Shown here: positions 37,101 to 48,983 of the stretch, one piece after another
How positions within the stretch are numbered: position 1 is the stretch's first letter
How the letters are laid out: the number at the start of each line of letters is the position of its first letter
From: Riptortus pedestris
Taxonomy: Eukaryota; Arthropoda; Insecta; Hemiptera; Alydidae
Assembly: GCA_019009955.1 (NCBI GenBank)
Contig: CM032229.1
Span: 81,712,501 to 81,776,500, forward strand
Direction: 5' to 3'
DNA length: 64,000 nucleotides
Program-made: the position numbers and the translations under genes
Notes under the pieces: model-generated
The model's input: only the letters and a program-made list of their open reading frames with translations
What the model was told of the DNA's origin: nothing
Database searches by the model: none

Positions 37101-38039
37101 CATTATTTTCTTATCATTTTAGAGTAAAAAAAAAGGTTTCATTTAGCTGGTTACTGCCGTAAAATTTTTATGAATCGAAAATGACATTAAACATTACAAT
37201 GAGAAACAAAAGAGACTATAATTTTTATTATCTAGACTCACGTTCATTTATTTATCAAAATCAAAATCAAATTTGTTCATCAACATGAGCTGATTTCTTT
37301 CCTCATATAGGGGTGACCTAACCACAAAAAAAGTAAGTAAATGATGATAATGTTTCATATTTCCTTTCAGCCTCATTGTATAAACAAACAGACAATTGAT
37401 TAAATTCAACTCCTCTTTGGTTCGTTTTGTTTATGAGAAGCCCTGCGGGAAGTTGTGGTGAACGGCACTTATGCTTTGTCGATCTGTTATGTGTTAAAGA
37501 CGAAGACTCACTTGCCGACGAAAGGAGCACAATGAACAGTGGGATATAATGCTATGGTAATGAAGCAGGGAGAAGTTGTGGAGTGTTGTAACTTTGACCC
37601 AGTTTGGAGCAAAGTCAATTATCGTGCTATCAGTAAGGCCCTGGTTTTGGCACGACCACGGTACCACCGTCTCGCTCGTACCCAAAGCATAAATCACTTT
37701 CACACATAACATTCAAATGAAGGGACACTCAATAAATGGGGTTTCATCCTCAACCCAATCACACAAACACTACCCAAGCAATAGGCTTGTTTGAATTTGG
37801 AATTTATGTGTGTTGTTGATATTTCAGGTTTATATTGATACCTAATTAATTTTATCTACTTATTTGGTAAATAATGGCAGTGGGACCATAAGTAAAACAA
37901 GTTTATCTTGCACTCTATTCATATCTGTCCTACTTATTTTATTTCGTGACATTACACTAATTCATTATTTTTTTTTAGTCCCAGAAACATAATTTGTTAA
38001 GAATACATATGTTACATATTTCGTACTTATATAATGTAC
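34181..38039. other. Non-coding stretch, nothing recognised
   Basis: Nearly 3.9 kb without a recognised repeat or gene. The minus-strand frame at 35966-36232 contains a CxxC pair but no family motif. 37300-37700 is somewhat GC-richer with overlapping short open frames on the minus strand and no motif. Confidence 0.4.
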
Positions 38040-38240
38040 GAATGGGACTCAGGCTAAAATAAGAGTGGCGAGTTCGATTCCCCCCTGGGCAGAAGGACTT
38101 TATTTATTGACGGAATTCATTAAATAAAATCCTTAGTTCCACCAAGGCTAGGAAAGAGTGGTAATAATAACCTGGGTAATAGCCCATCCCAATTAGCCTT
38201 AGTTGCAAAAAGTGGACATTAATAAATAATAATTACTAAT
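38040..38240 (+). repeat. tRNA-derived SINE copy
   Basis: Box B GGCGAGTTCGATTCCCCCC, then GACGGAATTCATTAAATAAA, CCCATCCCAATTAGCCTTAG and the tail TTAATAAATAATAATTAC. The head before box B is partly replaced. Confidence 0.75.
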
Positions 38241-39440
38241 GTACGAATATTTCGTAATTATACTATCTATAATATAATTCAGTCATAAATCATTGCATAT
38301 ATCGACGAGACTATTGAAAAAGCAGTGAAAAACTCTCTTAAAAAGTCACTAGAAAATTTCTAACACCAAAACATCGCAGAGAATTGTCAAAATGATCAAG
38401 AGTGTGCGTTTGTTGCTGCTATAAGAAACCGACTAAATTTGAAGGGCCAGATAAATAAAAATATGAAATGGTCAAATCTTAGGGATAAAGGATAAGGTGC
38501 TTTGCTTTGGATATGGAAAGAGTACTTGTAGTAGCTACCGAATAATGTAATTCCACAAGGGTTGAAGATGTGGCCCAATGTAGGAACTAAGATGAAAATA
38601 TGGATGAGGAACCAGATTAACTACATAAGGTAATAAAGTTTAAACTCAAATGTCTCCGTTGACTCAATTAATAGACTGAAATGTTTATGGCAGCCTAAAG
38701 GTATGGAGAGAAATAAAAAAGAGTCTTTGATGCCATTCTTGTTTAAAAAAAAATAAATAGTTTTGGAGGCCTACATTCAAGTTGAAATAGCTTTCCTCTG
38801 TCAGCAACTGACTGGCATATATAATACTAGTTCAGCAATTCCAATTTTGATGAATGATAGTGGTGCTGACAATCCTAAGCCATCTGCTAGAATTGTAAGC
38901 ATCACGTCCGTTATTGGAAGTATGTAAATGTATCAACAGATTTCAGGCGTAACATCTAGGCCTGTTTTCCTATTCGACAGCTGATGTTGCAAATAGGTTT
39001 GGTCTCCCGCCTCCGTTCTGTCAATAGGTTGATTTGATAAATATTCCACCTGTTTTCTGCAAAGCTGGAAGTCCCCAGCTGCGTATGTACTCCACTTCAG
39101 CCGTCAAACTACATCTGCGATCTCATGTCTTAAACATATAGATGCTCTAGCATTCGACGAAGGGATATCCTGGGATACATGTTCACTAACGTATATCTCC
39201 AGGGAAATAGCCTCAATATTCCATTCCACTCAAATCGTTTCAATGGTTACTCCAACGTGCCAATCACAGTTTAGTAGTCCATTTGTACTTTCTAATACCA
39301 TTTAAAATTCATTCATACGAGAACACTAAATAAGCACCTTCGAGCACTCAATTGGCATTTTACTCGGGATTTGGTGCTGGCTGGTGGAGGTCCATCATCA
39401 ACGGAAGGATAATAAAGTCAAAACACCTCCACTCTTAATA
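38241..39440. other. Non-coding stretch, nothing recognised
   Basis: No secure gene or repeat. 38940-39300 is less AT-rich and unexplained. Confidence 0.4.
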
Positions 39441-39444
39441 CTTC

Positions 39445-39534
39445 ATTAATTAATTGCAGAGTACTTTCGGGGTGAACAGTCCCATCTTAAGTGCTTTGTG
39501 AAACAACATTTACATTTTTGAAACAACATGTAAG

Positions 39535-39590
<56 letters not shown>

Positions 39591-39715
39591 GTCAATAAAA
39601 TGTAGACAACATATTAAAAAGTTAGAAACAAATATATAAATATAGCTATGTAAATGCTGTGTCACTGAGTATTGAAGATGGGACGGTTCGTCCCGAAAGT
39701 ACTCTGCATTTAATA
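39445..39715. repeat. Inverted pair of retroelement tails, family T3
   Basis: GCAGAGTACTTTCGGGGTGA...CAGTCCCATCTTAAGTGCT (39457-39500) is mirrored by AGTATTGAAGATGGGACGG...CCGAAAGTACTCTGCAT (about 39667-39710). An (AT)n array at 39539-39587 lies between them. The module AAGATGGGACGGTTCGTCCCGAAAGT is a hairpin-bearing 3' end like those of Penelope-like elements. Confidence 0.6.
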
Positions 39716-40640
39716 ATTTTTTTTTACATTTTACTGTTGCAGATTATTAGTCCCCTATAAAATGTACAAAATCTCATTAGAAACTGTGATGTGTGAATGG
39801 TAGAGGGGTGTCAAAAAATAGGGGAAAAAATATATGAGCAGAATGTTTTATAAACGTGCATTGTGAATTTCATAACATGTCCACATATATTGATACTACA
39901 AGAAAAAATCAGATGTGGCACCACATGACTTCCTGATACTTCTATTAAATTAAATATACCAAACGTACTGCGGTGCTTCAATTTAAATTATTTCATTTGA
40001 AAGACGTATACAATATTTCCTAAAAATTGTCTCTACAAAATACCACAGAACATGATTAATGGATTATAATCATGTTAATGGCTTCCACAGCATTCGGCGT
40101 AAGCAGATAATGTACTAACGACTTGTGTAACCTTCACGCTAATATCCAGTTGGTAGTAAAGTGGGAAATTTATGACCTTTTTAATCCAATGCATTGGAAC
40201 ATAAAAGTCGTATATTACTTCAAAATTAAATTATTATAAATGAAGTTGAGCAAACCATTTTGTATGTTCACTTTAATAAGAGTACAAGGTACTCATAAGG
40301 TGAACTCGTGTGATTTTGTACATAGAGGAGAATCATGCTTTTCACATATGAAAGTACATGTTGGTTGTGAAGTTTGAATTTTTTTCTTCACGGGCACAAG
40401 AACATAGGAGAATCAAAATATACAAATGACATCACTTCCTATATTCCAGGCGGAATATCCCTCTTACATGGACATTTATATAATTGTTGTGTGCTCCATC
40501 CTTTGGATACTACTCACATTTCAGTAATTACACTATAATATTTTTTATATAATAGTTATAAACATTCTAAAACAATAACAAAAAATAAAAAAAGTAAAAA
40601 AAAAGAATAAATAAAATAAAACATGTAAACATTACATATG
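39716..40640. other. Non-coding stretch
   Basis: It contains a copy of the short dispersed repeat seen at 10450 (CCAATGCATTGGAACATAAA, about 40188-40255). No gene recognised. Confidence 0.4.
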
Positions 40641-40649
40641 TGTATAACA

Positions 40650-40870
40650 GTAGGTGAAGATCTACAAAATGATGTCCAATTCTCGATTAAATACATTAAA
40701 TCCGTTATTGAATTTGAGTAAAAGTTTCGGTTTGTCCGTCGGCCAAGTTTCGTTTTGTAAAGTAATATACTTGATGAGTTTTATTCTTGGTCCGCCAAGT
40801 AATGTACAGTCATATAAGAGGTGGTCATGTGTCTGTTCAGTCTCATTGTCACATTTATTTGTGATTATTT
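40650..40870 (-). pseudogene. LINE ORF2 C-terminal relic
   Basis: The minus strand encodes KCDNETEQTHDHLLYDCTLL followed by GGPRIKLIKYITL and further residues to about 40650. The C-x(n)-T-HDHLLYDC arrangement is the zinc-knuckle-like motif that follows the RNase H domain in R1/Jockey-type LINEs. About 70 codons are open, with no upstream RT or RNase H retained. It is a 5'-truncated, dead copy. Confidence 0.6.
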
Positions 40871-40899
40871 ATTTCATGTATTTGTATTTGTTAGTTTAA

Positions 40900-41545
40900 A
40901 TTTGTACAAGTAACTTTTCGTAGGTCAATGTCCTGATATAAATTGTATTTGTTTAGAATTGCTAAGTGTTATTTTTCGTCTAAATGACATCACTTATTAA
41001 TGCTTATTAAAATTTTGATTTCATCAAAACGGAAGAAGTTTCCAAGGTTAAGAACCCAGTTAATCGGATCACACCGAATCTCTAAAGCTTAACTCACGGT
41101 ATGGCGAACGATTGGTAGGTTCGAGCGGGCGGAGGCCTGCAAGAGTCGTATTTCAAGTTAAAAGCGGGCAGAGGCTGGGAGAAGAAGTACATCCAAGTAT
41201 ATAAGTTGGGTATGGGGTTAGGGGTGAAAGTTTATTGGGTATAAGAGTGGATATGGGCTAGGAATTTTAAGAGGGCATCCCCACTCTCTCAGGCCGTCCG
41301 CGATACCAGCCAACATGCTACCCACTCTGCCCATGTTTCCACTCAACTTTTTACTTTTTGCGACATAGGTTAACTTCAAGAGTTAGCCATTCCTTCTCCA
41401 ATAGAAGTTTCTTAAAATGTATCAGCTATACATGTTATCCTCGTTACGAGATTTTTCAGTAGCTTCCTCCTGAGCCACATAGTAAATGAACTTAATAATA
41501 TAGATAAGAATCGCTTGATCGCATGTGGACTCTTTATTGTATGAT
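40900..41545. other. Non-coding stretch, nothing recognised
   Basis: A mildly GC-rich patch at 41090-41340 has no coding signal or known motif. Confidence 0.4.
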
Positions 41546-41547
41546 TA

Positions 41548-41750
41548 TTATTTTTATTTAATAACGTGGATAACTGGAACGGGTTATCTACAAGTTACCA
41601 CTTTTTTCTAGCCAGGATGAGACTGTGGATTTTATTGAATGACTTCGTCACTAAAAAATTCATACTGCTCTCAGAATCAAGCTCGCTCTCTAGGCTTACG
41701 ATGTGAGATTAAGGCCAACGCTTTAACTCACATGGCTTATCTGAGCCTCT
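41548..41750 (-). repeat. tRNA-derived SINE copy
   Basis: The minus strand has the head AGCCATGTGAGTTAAAGCGT, a decayed box B (GCGAGCTTGATTCTGAGA) and the shared body and tail (GACGAAGTCATTCAATAAAA; GTAGATAACCCGTTCC). Confidence 0.75.
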
Positions 41751-42300
41751 CTATTTCATGAACTTGTATGAAGAAAAATATGAACCATAATTGGTTTTGA
41801 AATAAATTTAACTGTTAATAAGTAATTTATTTATTTAGATTTTCGCAGCAAAGGCGATTTGAAAGTAATAAAAATATGACCTTCCACATTGTTCACTAAT
41901 TAAATTAACACATTATTGATAGCTAATAAAAAGTTGTTTTATGATTTCCATTAAATGATTTATCACCAAAATAAATTATTCACACCAATTATAGAGTACA
42001 TCAAAAAGAAATTTATTTCTTACAATAGACGACTTACGCGTATAAATCGTTCACGGTGATATTATATAACGCTTGAGACTGTAATAATTCTCGCTTCTGT
42101 GTTTGTGAGTGTGTATGTGTGTGCCTTTGCATTGTGTGCCTTGTTGTTAGCGCGCCCTTATAGAGACGCATGTTTATATAACTCAATTTGCTTTTGAGGT
42201 TGTGAATATTTGATTTGCTTCTCATTGTTAATGCATTGTTGAGTGAGTGTGTGTGTATACGAATTAGAATTTGGAGCGTATTTGAAGGGACGGGAGAGCA
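41751..42300. other. Non-coding stretch before (GA)n array
   Basis: GT-rich patches lie at 42105-42125 and 42243-42258. No gene recognised. Confidence 0.4.
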
Positions 42301-42308
42301 AGCCTGAG

Positions 42309-42472
<164 letters not shown>

Positions 42473-42830
42473 CGCAGGAGAGAGTAGCTTGGTTGAACAA
42501 TGAGAATTGATGAGGTCCCATTCATCAGGTCTCAGACTCAGCATTTGTCAGAAGGTTTTCGCTTAATACTCAGCAACAGATTTACCACTCCGTCTCTTTA
42601 TAATGCAATGGAGAGTATAATATTAAAATGATAAGTTGACAATGATCCCCATTATAAAATACAGTTCTCAAGTAAAAGTAAATTCTTTCAGTGAGTCCTA
42701 CTGTCAATGATATAAACCACTTTCTCAGGTTGTCTGTACTTCTACCGTCCAAATGGGATTGCTGTAATATTGACTCAAACTAAAACTCGGGATAGATGTT
42801 CATTTTCTCCAGGATTATACCTGAGTGTTT
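42473..42830. other. Non-coding gap
   Basis: No feature recognised between the microsatellite and the next Helentron-like copy. Confidence 0.4.
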
Positions 42831-42932
42831 TTGCAGATTTCCCTTAAGGGAAATCAGCTATTGAGGTCGTACTCATGACGCGATTTTCGAAAAATTTCTT
42901 CAAATGTCCATCGATCCTACCCAGGAGATGAC

Positions 42933-42993
<61 letters not shown>

Positions 42994-43460
42994 GTGTGTG
43001 TGTGTTTGTGCGCGCGCGTCTGTCTGTTAACGCTCTAGCGGTCGCAATTTTTGTTTGATTGTTACCAAACTCGATATTCAAACGTTTTATGCAAAAAGAC
43101 AGACCAAGTTTGTTAATGGCTGAAATCAGATCAGTGGGAGGTGGGGTTTAGAGAGGGGGATTTTCGTAAATTCGAAATATCTCCGTTATCATACGTCGGG
43201 TCGAAATATTGTATAGAACCAATCTTATTGAAAATTAAATTTACTATACATATTGTTCTATACATTTATTTTCTATATTGAATATTGACCATGGTATTTG
43301 CATTTTTATTAAAAGTGGGCCGATAACGGACGAGTAAGTTTCCCGCCAAAAGCTAGTTCAGCCCTTTGCCGTAACTGCTCGGCTCTCGTATGGAGATTTC
43401 TCTATTGTATAACTTCACGTAAGAAATCTGCTTAGTTTGCGCAGCCCCTGCGGGAAGAAC
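42831..43460 (+). mobile_element. Helentron-like element, complete
   Basis: The 5' end TTGCAGATTTCCCTTAAGGG, (AT)n(GT)n at 42938-43005, the conserved body, and the 3' part GAAATCTGCTTAGTTTGCGC with GCAGCCCCTGCGGGAAGAAC. The usual GTGACGGAC end has decayed. The AATGAGGTCCGTTCAAAA block before the array is shortened. Confidence 0.85.
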
Positions 43461-43654
43461 TTTTTTTAGTTTAATCCAACAGTTAAAGTAGACTATGAAT
43501 GTACCATATGTGTTACATATGACATTAGTAATGTCTGATACTATTAATAAGAAGAATCCCCTTAAATAAAACCTTATGTACTTCGCGAATGTATTTACCA
43601 CGTTGACCAAAATGATCTTCATAGTTGATTCCTCAGTATCAAATACCACCCCAT

Positions 43655-43825
43655 TGAGGAAGGGACTGTCGCAACGAACGTAAGAGGGAAGGAGCACTTG
43701 AGAAATGGATAGCCCCTGAAGGTGTGGAGCTTAATCCACGAAACGTGTAGGGCAATATGAATAAAGTTTGCGCGTAAATTTTTTTTTTAATGACTCTTGC
43801 CATTAAACTATGAAGAACATATAAA
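43655..43825 (+). repeat. Retroelement 3' tail, family T1
   Basis: The second copy of the sequence at 1-165: CTGTCGCAACGAACG, ATGGATAGCCCCTGA, CACGAAACGTGTAGGGC, then an A/T-rich end. This copy retains CGAAACGTGTAGGG, closer to a typical Penelope-like/LINE 3' motif. No coding sequence adjoins. Confidence 0.55.
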
Positions 43826-45204
43826 AATATTGGGTCCAGAATAAGAAGGACAAAAATCATATTTTGAAGAAAATGCACCAGAAGTGAAAACGTTATCACA
43901 TTTTTGTGATTAAACCACTATACTTTGACTTCATAGAGTTGACAGTTATATTTGGTATACTTCTTTTCGTAGGGCCAATGGTTATAGATAATTTTCCCCA
44001 ACAGGAAATTCTCCAATTGATCAAATAATTTCGCGAAGCTCATAGTTATTTTCTGACGAGTGAAAGTGACTATACTGCCTGTAACGATTGAAGAAAAATG
44101 TTGTCAATCTCTGTCAGAGGACACCAAGTTAACATCATGAACCTCCGGACTGACGTTGATGCCTTCCGCTGGAATATAATCGTTAAGAGGCAAGGCCCCT
44201 AATTACTTCTTTGTAAGAAGTAAAGGAAGTATCGTAATCTCGAAAACTTAAATGTCTTAACATTTAAAATCGACCCTCACTGTAGGGGCGTGCGGTAAGC
44301 TTTAGCGGTAATAATAGAAAATGTCGGCACCAAAATTTAATGGCGGAAAGCTTGTGTTAAAGGCAAGAGTTGGGAGAGAATTTAGACTGAACCATTTGTT
44401 ATTTCTCCTGGAGATATGAGGGAAAAGGAACAAAAAAATAAACCACTATGTGAGTTCTCTTAAGAATTAGGTATATTGAAATAGTGAATTATATCTCTAT
44501 ATGCTACTCGTTATATCTAGAGGTTGAACAAGACAAAGGAACCTTACGTTATGCATTAACTTATCTGTAATAGAAATATATTATAATAAAATGAAATTTG
44601 AGCAGTAAACAAAGGAAAGTAACTTTATGAACTAATATGGCGGCCATATAACTATATCTACAAATGAGCGGTCGGGCCTATGATATGTATATGAGTATTC
44701 ATTCGATATTGGCGCAAATAATGCTAGCATTATTAAATAGGTACTTGCAGTAACCATGCACTTTCCTTGAAATGATGGAGTCTTCTCGCTTGTAGCGGTG
44801 ACAAATACAGGATGGCAGCCTTGCGGGAGATGAAACAACTGAATGATTATCACGGGTGACTTCCAACTGCGGTTGTCTATGAAGCGGTTATCTATGAAGC
44901 GGTTATCTGTGAAGCGGTTAGCTATGAAGCGGTGATCTGTAGTGGATGAAGAGGGGCTCTGCCCCACTGGCCGTATTAACGACCCCAGCGTCTGAGAGCA
45001 ACTAATTCTATCCTTGTTGCTGGCCGATGCCTTCTTGAACTGCATGTGTTTTTCCGCTGTAGCCACGGCCTTGGCGATATGCATGTGTGTGCGGCGGGTC
45101 TATGAACCCCGCGAGCGCGGGAAATTCAAAATTCAAACTGACGACTGAACACTCACTGATTACATTGTGACCAGTTTCGGCGTCTACACGTTTTAAGGTA
45201 CGTA
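43826..45204. other. Non-coding stretch
   Basis: No gene recognised. The 150-codon minus frame at 44632-45084 is partly created by the minisatellite at 44866-44940 and has no domain. Confidence 0.4.
44866..44940 (+). repeat. 15-bp minisatellite
   Basis: Five tandem units of GCGGTTATCTATGAA with small changes, the first one degenerate. The period is a multiple of three and keeps an open frame on the minus strand that repeats a five-residue RFIDN-type unit. Confidence 0.85.
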
Positions 45205-45520
45205 CGTACTCTCATAACTCAAAAACTAATAGCTTTAGAAAATGTTGAAGTTTCACGTTAGTGATTGCTGTAAAGCCTAGTTAGGCACCTTTTTTTCATC
45301 AAAATTGACTGGATGGGGAGCTGGTGGTTAAAGAGAAGAAAAAGTTTTAAAAAAATACTCCTTACTTTCTAGAGTTACAAAAAATTGGTTTAGGACCTGT
45401 TATGTTCTCATTAAAATATCTATAAATTAAGTTATATGACACTTTTCTATTCCACGTATTGGAACTGAGGTATAAGAATACCTTTATGGCTTTCAAATGA
45501 AATAATTTTAAATGAAGTTA
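45205..45520 (+). repeat. Dispersed repeat family B copy
   Basis: CTCATAACTCAAAAACTAATAG, TTTTTTCATCAAAATTGACT and CACGTATTGGAACTGAGG then CTTTCAAATGAAATAATTTT occur in the same order as at 47570-47830. Shorter pieces recur at 10450 and 40190. Non-coding; class unknown. Confidence 0.45.
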
Positions 45521-45564
45521 AAATAATGAAAATATTATTAATGTTACTGTTATTTTTTAGTAGC

Positions 45565-45765
45565 TTGAGTCAGCCATGTGAGTTAAGTCAGCAATGTCAG
45601 TTAGTGAGATTCTCACATGGGCAATTGGAATTGATTTAGTGACGGACTCATTAAGTAAAAGTTTTTGTCCCACACTAGCTAAGAAAGTGTGGTAACCTGT
45701 ATATAATCAGTCCCAATTAGCCTTAGTAGCACAAAGTGAACGTTAATAAATAATAAATAAATATT
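45565..45765 (+). repeat. tRNA-derived SINE copy, diverged head
   Basis: TCAGCCATGTGAGTTAAG (box A side), a degraded box B region, then GATTTAGTGACGGACTCATTAAG, CCAATTAGCCTTAGTAGCAC and TTAATAAATAATAAATAAAT. Confidence 0.75.
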
Positions 45766-46546
45766 ATTTTTTAATAAATATTTGTACAAATTTTTATTAA
45801 AATCTTATTGTTAATGTTTATATAGAACAATGTTTTATTCTGTACCGCAACATAAGTCACTTGTGTAAATGGTAGATACCGAGCACTTTGTTTATTGTAA
45901 ATTATAATATATACCTAAAATAAATGTAATGCAATTTGAAGAAAGTTTAATTATTTTCTTATACCTCGATACTTGTCAGTGTTGCACAGTCCGTCAGGTT
46001 ATGCGATGTTTTCTCAAGAAAATTCCTCGAGTGACGATAGAGCGTTCATGCAATCTATCCTAGCCCTTGCCTCTTATCTTAGGGAGCGCTGGGAAGGGGG
46101 TACCTTGACTCTGCATGGATTTCACATCCGCTTTCTTCAACTGCACAGATTTTTTAGGAGGTACATCAGCCCACACAGGGCAGTTCGTATTAGAAGCCCC
46201 GATCTCTCAGGCAAATACTTATGATTAAAAGGACCTATGCTCGATTTTTTCTTTTCCAATTTTAATTATTGTTATTATCATTTCTCTTCATTTCGCACCT
46301 TCTCCTCATTCATGAACGGTGCTACAAAGAGAAATCTCGATCTGAGAAACGCCATCTCAGCGGGTAACCATAATTGAATGGCATCTTCTTGTGATGTGAA
46401 AGTGGCGAACACAATTTTTTTCACGAATGATCAAATAAAAAATTAACTCATGCTATTATGGGTATAGTCACTGTACGTATCCCCACTTGCTCATTCCTCA
46501 GATCAATTCTGTACATTCATTTTGCTTGTAATATTATTTGTATGAT
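45766..46546. other. Non-coding stretch
   Basis: An 83-codon frame at 45973-46224 starts with a non-ATG codon and has no domain. Nothing else recognised. Confidence 0.4.
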
Positions 46547-46808
46547 CAGGATCAGTAAAAAGGCCTTGTTCTCTGTTATTGTTTTAATTTTATACAAAGC
46601 GCACTTTCAGAGTCAGAGCCAGCGCTCCATCGTCAGTGCTTGATTGTAGCAGTGTAGCCTGGACAACAAATGTCGGGCGACCAGGTTGTTGTCCAGGCTA
46701 CACTGCTACAATCAACAGGCACTGACGATGGAGCGCTGGCTCTGAAAGTGCACTCTGCATAAAATTAAAACAACAGTAGAGGACAAGGCCTTTTTATTGA
46801 TCCTGATC
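46547..46808. repeat. Long foldback of retroelement tail T2
   Basis: Arms of about 120 bp run from GATCAGGATCAGTAAAAAGG to CAGTGTAGCCTGGACAACAA, and back from TTGTTGTCCAGGCTACACTG to CTTTTTATTGATCCTGATC. The spacer is only about 16 bp (ATGTCGGGCGACCAGG). Mismatches are few. Each arm contains the tail also found at 13138-13247. Confidence 0.85.
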
Positions 46809-47568
46809 AATTGGTTCCTCTACCATCCAGCATATTCTAGAGATATTATTTGTATGGTTGCAAATGACACAAAATTTCTTTTGTCATTTAATTGTTGAAA
46901 TGACTAAGACGAGACAGACCAGAAGTAAACAGTTATTAGAAGAAACGTTACTTTTAGAATAGAAAACATCATGTTTAAAAATTCATTCCCAAACCGACAT
47001 CAAAATAAATTGTCTGTCGGAAGCCAACATGAATAACCTCTTTGCTTTCAGTAAACTGGAAAGGAAGCCATCACAAAGTGCTTCATCGCCCCTCGCACAC
47101 ACTCCGTGGCTCGATAAAAAAAGGAATTGTTGAAGCCATTTGGGGGTTTGCGGCTCTATTTACTCACGCATTATTACTCCTGCGGGAGAACCACTCCCCA
47201 GAACCAATCGGCCGAATAAGCCGGAAGAATTAAAGAGTTTTGGAGCTAGTAAAGCCTCCCTCCGGAACCATCAAAGATCAATTTTCTTCAAAACCAATCT
47301 TAAGAGGTTTATGAAAGGACATTTTCCACTCTCGAGAAGATTGTTTGTAGCCCCTCTCCTCGGCCTCATTGGTCACCAAATACAATGGGCTCAACTCTTT
47401 TTCATTCGCTATGAAAATGAAAGAAAAAAATAATAAATCCTTTAGTCAACCCCGACAGCAATCATTACATCTGAGTTCAATCATTGCATAAAAAGCTGAA
47501 TGCCATTTTGTTTCATTCAGTTCTCTTCGGACAACGAGTTTCCAATATCGAACAAAAAAAAAGGTATT
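46809..47568. other. Non-coding stretch
   Basis: Overlapping open frames at 47042-47433 have ordinary composition but no motif or splice context that I can support. No gene called. Confidence 0.4.
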
Positions 47569-47569
47569 A

Positions 47570-47830
47570 ACTTCATAACTTTCGGAATGACGGGAAAACG
47601 TTATAGAGACTAGTAGACGTTGTAAAGCTGCCGTTTTGATAAAAATCGACTAAGGGGTGGTAATAAAAAATTGAAAATTTCATCATGCCTATTAGAGATT
47701 TAAAAATAAATTGTATAAAACCACTTTTGTTTGTCATGAAAAGATCGATATATCTATGACATTTTTTGATCCTATGTGTCGAAATGGAGATATTGTATAT
47801 TGCTTTCAAATGGAGTGCTTAAAAATATTT
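47570..47830 (+). repeat. Dispersed repeat family B copy
   Basis: CTTCATAACTTTCGGAATGACGG, TTTTGATAAAAATCGACTAAG, TGCCTATTAGAGATTTAAAAA and GATCCTATGTGTCGAAATGG then TGCTTTCAAATGGAG parallel the copy at 45205-45520. Its middle part recurs near 20965. Confidence 0.45.
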
Positions 47831-47974
47831 TGTTTATTTTATATAGTATAGGAGTACAAACATGGGAGTCATATGCTCCCTCCATGCAATTATTTTAGAA
47901 TAATATTATTACTGAATTCTATATCAAACGCAGCATAAATGTAAATCTATATTTAATGATTATTTATTATTTAA

Positions 47975-48140
47975 AAATGGTAAACCTAGAGTGGGGGGTT
48001 CGTTTCCCACCAGGGTAGAGGAATATATTTAGCGATGGAATTTATTAAATAAAATCCTCAGTCTCACCCTGACTAGAAAAGGGTGCTAACCTGTAGATAA
48101 CCAGTCCTAATCAGCCGTAGTTCCAAAACGTTTAAATTTA
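47975..48140 (+). repeat. SINE copy, 5' truncated
   Basis: It starts near ATGGTAAACCTAGAGTGG, followed by a mutated box B (GGGTTCGTTTCCCACC), GATGGAATTTATTAAATAAA, CTCAGTCTCACCCTGACTAG and ACCTGTAGATAACC. The box A side is lost. Confidence 0.75.
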
Positions 48141-48980
48141 TTTTAAAAAACAGGTTCCCAATTAACGTCATTTTGTTCTGAATGCTGCAACTCACTGTGC
48201 CATGTGGGTCCCCCTTCGAGCGTCTTTATGATGGTAGTGTCGAGTATTGATAACACGCAACTCAAATACCATGATATTCCTGTCATGTCAATTAAAATAC
48301 CGAAAGAGATGAGGGTGGCCTTGACCGATATTGGGGAGGATTGTCGGGGGCTAAGAGTAGAGAAAGGATTAGATTTAAGGGCCCCGCTAACGGAGTTAGT
48401 GGCAGAAGGTAAGATTTTCCAGGACCTAACAAGGGGCAGAGCCCTGCGGTCCCGGGGGACTCTCTGGGCCCCTCATAATTGGCAGACTGGAAATAAGAGG
48501 AGGAAAGGGGGCCCTCTTCCCAATTTGCTTCAATTTAACGGATTAGAATTACAGCTCACGTCCATTTTGTGAAGGGCCGCTGCAAAGGGGTGCTGGCTCT
48601 CTAATTGTGAGCGTAGGGAATGGCGGGCTTCCTGTAATACGGTTGTAATTTGCGGTTCTGACCCTGCTAAATCCAACCCTTTCTGTCCGTCCGAGTTTGT
48701 GGGGCGCAGCGACGTGCATCCAAACAAGCTGACACCTAGTGGTCAACCGGACCCCCTTTCACTCACCCTCCTTTCCTTCCTCCTCCTCCCTCAAACATTA
48801 CGATGCCTGAATCACAATTTCTTTCCTCCCATTCCTCTTAAACGCATTACCCAAAAATATTGAGTACAACTAATTATACAGAAACATTATCACATGGCAT
48901 TACGAAAATACGACTAGAATAAGGCGAACGGAGCAGAATGTGGCCTCGTTTTTTCTTCTTGAATTAAATGCTTATTCATA
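48141..48980. other. GC-richer island, unexplained
   Basis: 48190-48790 is clearly less AT-rich than its surroundings. It has an open plus-strand frame (48204-48572, GTG first codon; first ATG at 48228) and two overlapping minus frames. I recognise no domain. It could be a host exon, a conserved regulatory block or an old element. Confidence 0.35.
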
Positions 48981-48983
48981 AAA

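Noticed and set aside
44632..45084. 150-codon minus-strand frame
   Set aside because: Its repetitive middle comes from a minisatellite and the rest has no recognised family. Kept only as a minisatellite observation.
47042..47433. Possible host exon
   Set aside because: Open in two frames with ordinary composition, but I cannot see splice sites or a protein family.
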